DNA from: Oligoflexia bacterium
GTDB lineage: Bacteria; Bdellovibrionota; UBA1018
Length of the DNA: 7,750 bases
Direction of reading: 5' to 3'
Assembly (NCBI GenBank): GCA_903854365.1
Contig: CAINWE010000152.1
Span: 1 to 7,750, forward strand
Below the pieces are notes generated by a model, which was not told the DNA's origin, ran no database searches, and saw only the letters and a program-made list of their open reading frames with translations. Shown here piece by piece: positions 6,696-7,750 of the stretch (position 1 is the stretch's first letter; each line of letters opens with the position of its first letter). The position numbers and the translations under genes are program-made.

Positions 6696-7295
6696 TTAAC
6701 TCTTTTTTTTGCTGATATCCATAATAATTCGAACGGGTTGGGTGAGTTCAAAAACTTCAACCGTGGTGTCTGATTTGATCGGAAGCGCGAAGGTCCAAAA
6801 GTCATCTTCGATTTTAGGAAGAAGCGATATACCCTTGAGAAGGGCGCTCTTCTTAAAAACGGCGTGCACTTTTCGTGCGTTAAAACGGAGTTCGGGACGG
6901 CCCCAAACGGAGACCCCGATTCGCTTTTGTGCTGGGCTGACTTCTATCTGAAAGTACGGCGGGCGAGGGATGGCCATCGTTTCTCCGTTGCGGGTGCCTT
7001 CCAAGTCGATCACGATCCTCTCGAAGCCCGCCTGAGAAGAAAACCGAATATCTTTGATGACGACTTGATCGATCGCGCGATCGCCTCCGATGATCAGACC
7101 ATCCTTGATTTGGGTTTTTGTTTTTTTGGAATCAGCAATAAAAACTTTTTCTGATTGGAATCGAACGGCCGACTCGTGCGGCGGATTGGGTGGGGATTTG
7201 AGGGGTATTTCTTGATTTGCCCACGTGTTGTCAATCAGGGAGTTCATTGAAGCGAGTGCCGTGAGGATCATCCCCAGGTTGAAGTAGTGTTTCAT
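6696..7295 (-). CDS. Secreted AMIN-like domain protein
   Basis: This 199-residue protein has a Sec signal peptide: MKHYFNLG, then the hydrophobic MILTALASMNSLI, with likely cleavage after TWA (residue 26). A Pro-rich linker (about 30-40) follows. Residues about 77-195 resemble an AMIN-type beta domain: VVIKDIRFSS, then ERIVIDLEG (92-100), YFQIEVSPAQKRIGVSV (114-130), and the closing ELTQPVRIIMDI (183-194), which matches the usual L-x-x-P-x-R-I-V-I-D-I ending. AMIN domains bind peptidoglycan or target periplasmic proteins to envelope sites, as in AmiC and PilQ. No catalytic domain is attached, so this may be an adaptor or accessory protein. The start overlaps the stop of the upstream gene as ATGA, and there is only a weak Shine-Dalgarno sequence, so translation is probably coupled. 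The C-terminus ends in KKKS encoded by a run of eight A. The domain assignment is by pattern memory and moderately sure. Confidence 0.85.
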   Translation of the reverse strand: MKHYFNLGMILTALASMNSLIDNTWANQEIPLKSPPNPPHESAVRFQSEKVFIADSKKTKTQIKDGLIIGGDRAIDQVVIKDIRFSSQAGFERIVIDLEGTRNGETMAIPRPPYFQIEVSPAQKRIGVSVWGRPELRFNARKVHAVFKKSALLKGISLLPKIEDDFWTFALPIKSDTTVEVFELTQPVRIIMDISKKKS

Positions 7296-7750
7296 GGATT
7301 GATTCTAGTCTCGCCACCGAGCTGACGCAAGAAAATCAAAATGCGAAGTGCGAAGCCAGCGAGGATTCCGGGAAGGATCCAGTCGAGGATCTGAGAACTG
7401 GGAGTAGGTGTCTCTTTTTGTGGATTCTTGAGTGGAATCGCTTGAGTGGTCGAGCAACTCATTCCTGAAGGCAGGGTTGGTCGGCCTTGCCCGAGTAATG
7501 GGCTGTTTTTAGAATCGCGGGGTAGCCCACCGCTCGTTCTGCAGCGAGAATTTTGGGCGAGGCTGGAGGCGCTGATGCTGTGTGTAGAGGGAGTGGAGCC
7601 GACCACGATCAAAAAGGGATCTGCATCGAGGGATCGGATGCCAGCGGGATAATATTCAATTGGGAGAGTCCGTGAAGAAAGCTTTAAAATCGTATTTCCT
7701 TTTGGAATTTGGCTAGAGCGCATTGATCCATCATAGTTTTGAAATCCGGA
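7292..7750 (-). CDS. C-terminal part of an unidentified protein with a C-terminal membrane anchor
   Basis: The frame is open from the window edge to a TGA at 7294-7292 (152 codons), so the 5' end lies outside. A Met codon at 7723 has no usable Shine-Dalgarno sequence and would give a protein with no signal peptide, so I treat the gene as partial. Visible parts, numbered from that Met: a short region with alternating hydrophobic residues (TILKLSSRTLPIEYY, FLIVVGS, up to about 43); a long Ser/Thr/Pro-rich stretch, probably disordered (about 44-110), with two cysteines (61 and 90); and one transmembrane helix at about 112-131 (starting ILDWILPGILAGF), followed by an Arg-containing tail. Positive residues after the helix suggest a cytoplasmic C-terminus, with the rest outside the inner membrane. 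I do not recognise the family. The 4-base ATGA overlap with the AMIN-like gene supports reality of the frame and a shared operon. Confidence 0.7.
   Translation of the reverse strand, partial: SGFQNYDGSMRSSQIPKGNTILKLSSRTLPIEYYPAGIRSLDADPFLIVVGSTPSTHSISASSLAQNSRCRTSGGLPRDSKNSPLLGQGRPTLPSGMSCSTTQAIPLKNPQKETPTPSSQILDWILPGILAGFALRILIFLRQLGGETRINP

Noticed and set aside
6703..6710. Run of eight A on the minus strand at the end of the AMIN-like gene, containing the slippery heptamer A-AAA-AAG in frame
   Set aside because: A -1 shift would only replace the last Ser by about seven residues. No upstream Shine-Dalgarno-like stimulator or downstream hairpin is visible, and similar A-runs occur at Ser-Lys-Lys codons in ppk and ppx.
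7621..7750. Rhodanese-like reading of the partial gene (YDGSM near the window edge, CRT further on)
   Set aside because: The spacing and surrounding residues do not fit a rhodanese active-site loop, and the Ser/Pro-rich stretch and membrane anchor that follow are not typical of the family.

Overview
The window is a tightly packed bacterial segment in which every supported gene reads on the minus strand. In order of transcription (right to left) they are: the 3' end of an unidentified gene with a C-terminal membrane anchor (7750-7292); a secreted AMIN-like protein (7295-6696); a lipoprotein (about 6661-6122); an ATP-dependent protease Lon (6059-3531); polyphosphate kinase Ppk1 (3319-1178); and the first 391 codons of an exopolyphosphatase/GppA-type phosphatase (1174 to beyond base 1). 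The last gene is open to the window edge. The plus strand carries no ORF I consider real.

The base composition is about half G+C by eye. Cell-envelope genes with Sec and lipoprotein signals point to a Gram-negative organism. The Lon N-terminus (LFILPVNHPIVFP, then IGLLLTREGD) looks more like the Lon subfamily I associate with Bdellovibrio, spirochaetes and chlamydiae than like enterobacterial Lon. My best guess is a member of Bdellovibrionota or another former deltaproteobacterial lineage. That is an inference from remembered family patterns, not a search result.

The layout suggests two blocks. The upstream block is an envelope operon: the anchor gene and the AMIN-like gene overlap by ATGA, and the lipoprotein gene follows within about 35 bases. 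The downstream block is lon, then a gap of 211 bases, then ppk and ppx, which are 3 bases apart and almost certainly co-translated. Lon appears to have its own promoter and Shine-Dalgarno sequence in the 62-base gap before it. That gap also holds a perfect 6-bp inverted repeat spanning the possible -10 element and the ribosome binding site.

The most interesting biology is the neighbourhood of lon with ppk-ppx. In E. coli, polyphosphate binds Lon and directs it to ribosomal proteins during starvation, so here the maker and likely remover of the effector sit next to the protease it controls. The individual proteins look intact and ordinary. I found no mobile element, CRISPR array, tRNA, rRNA or convincing terminator, and no clear sign of an entirely new system.
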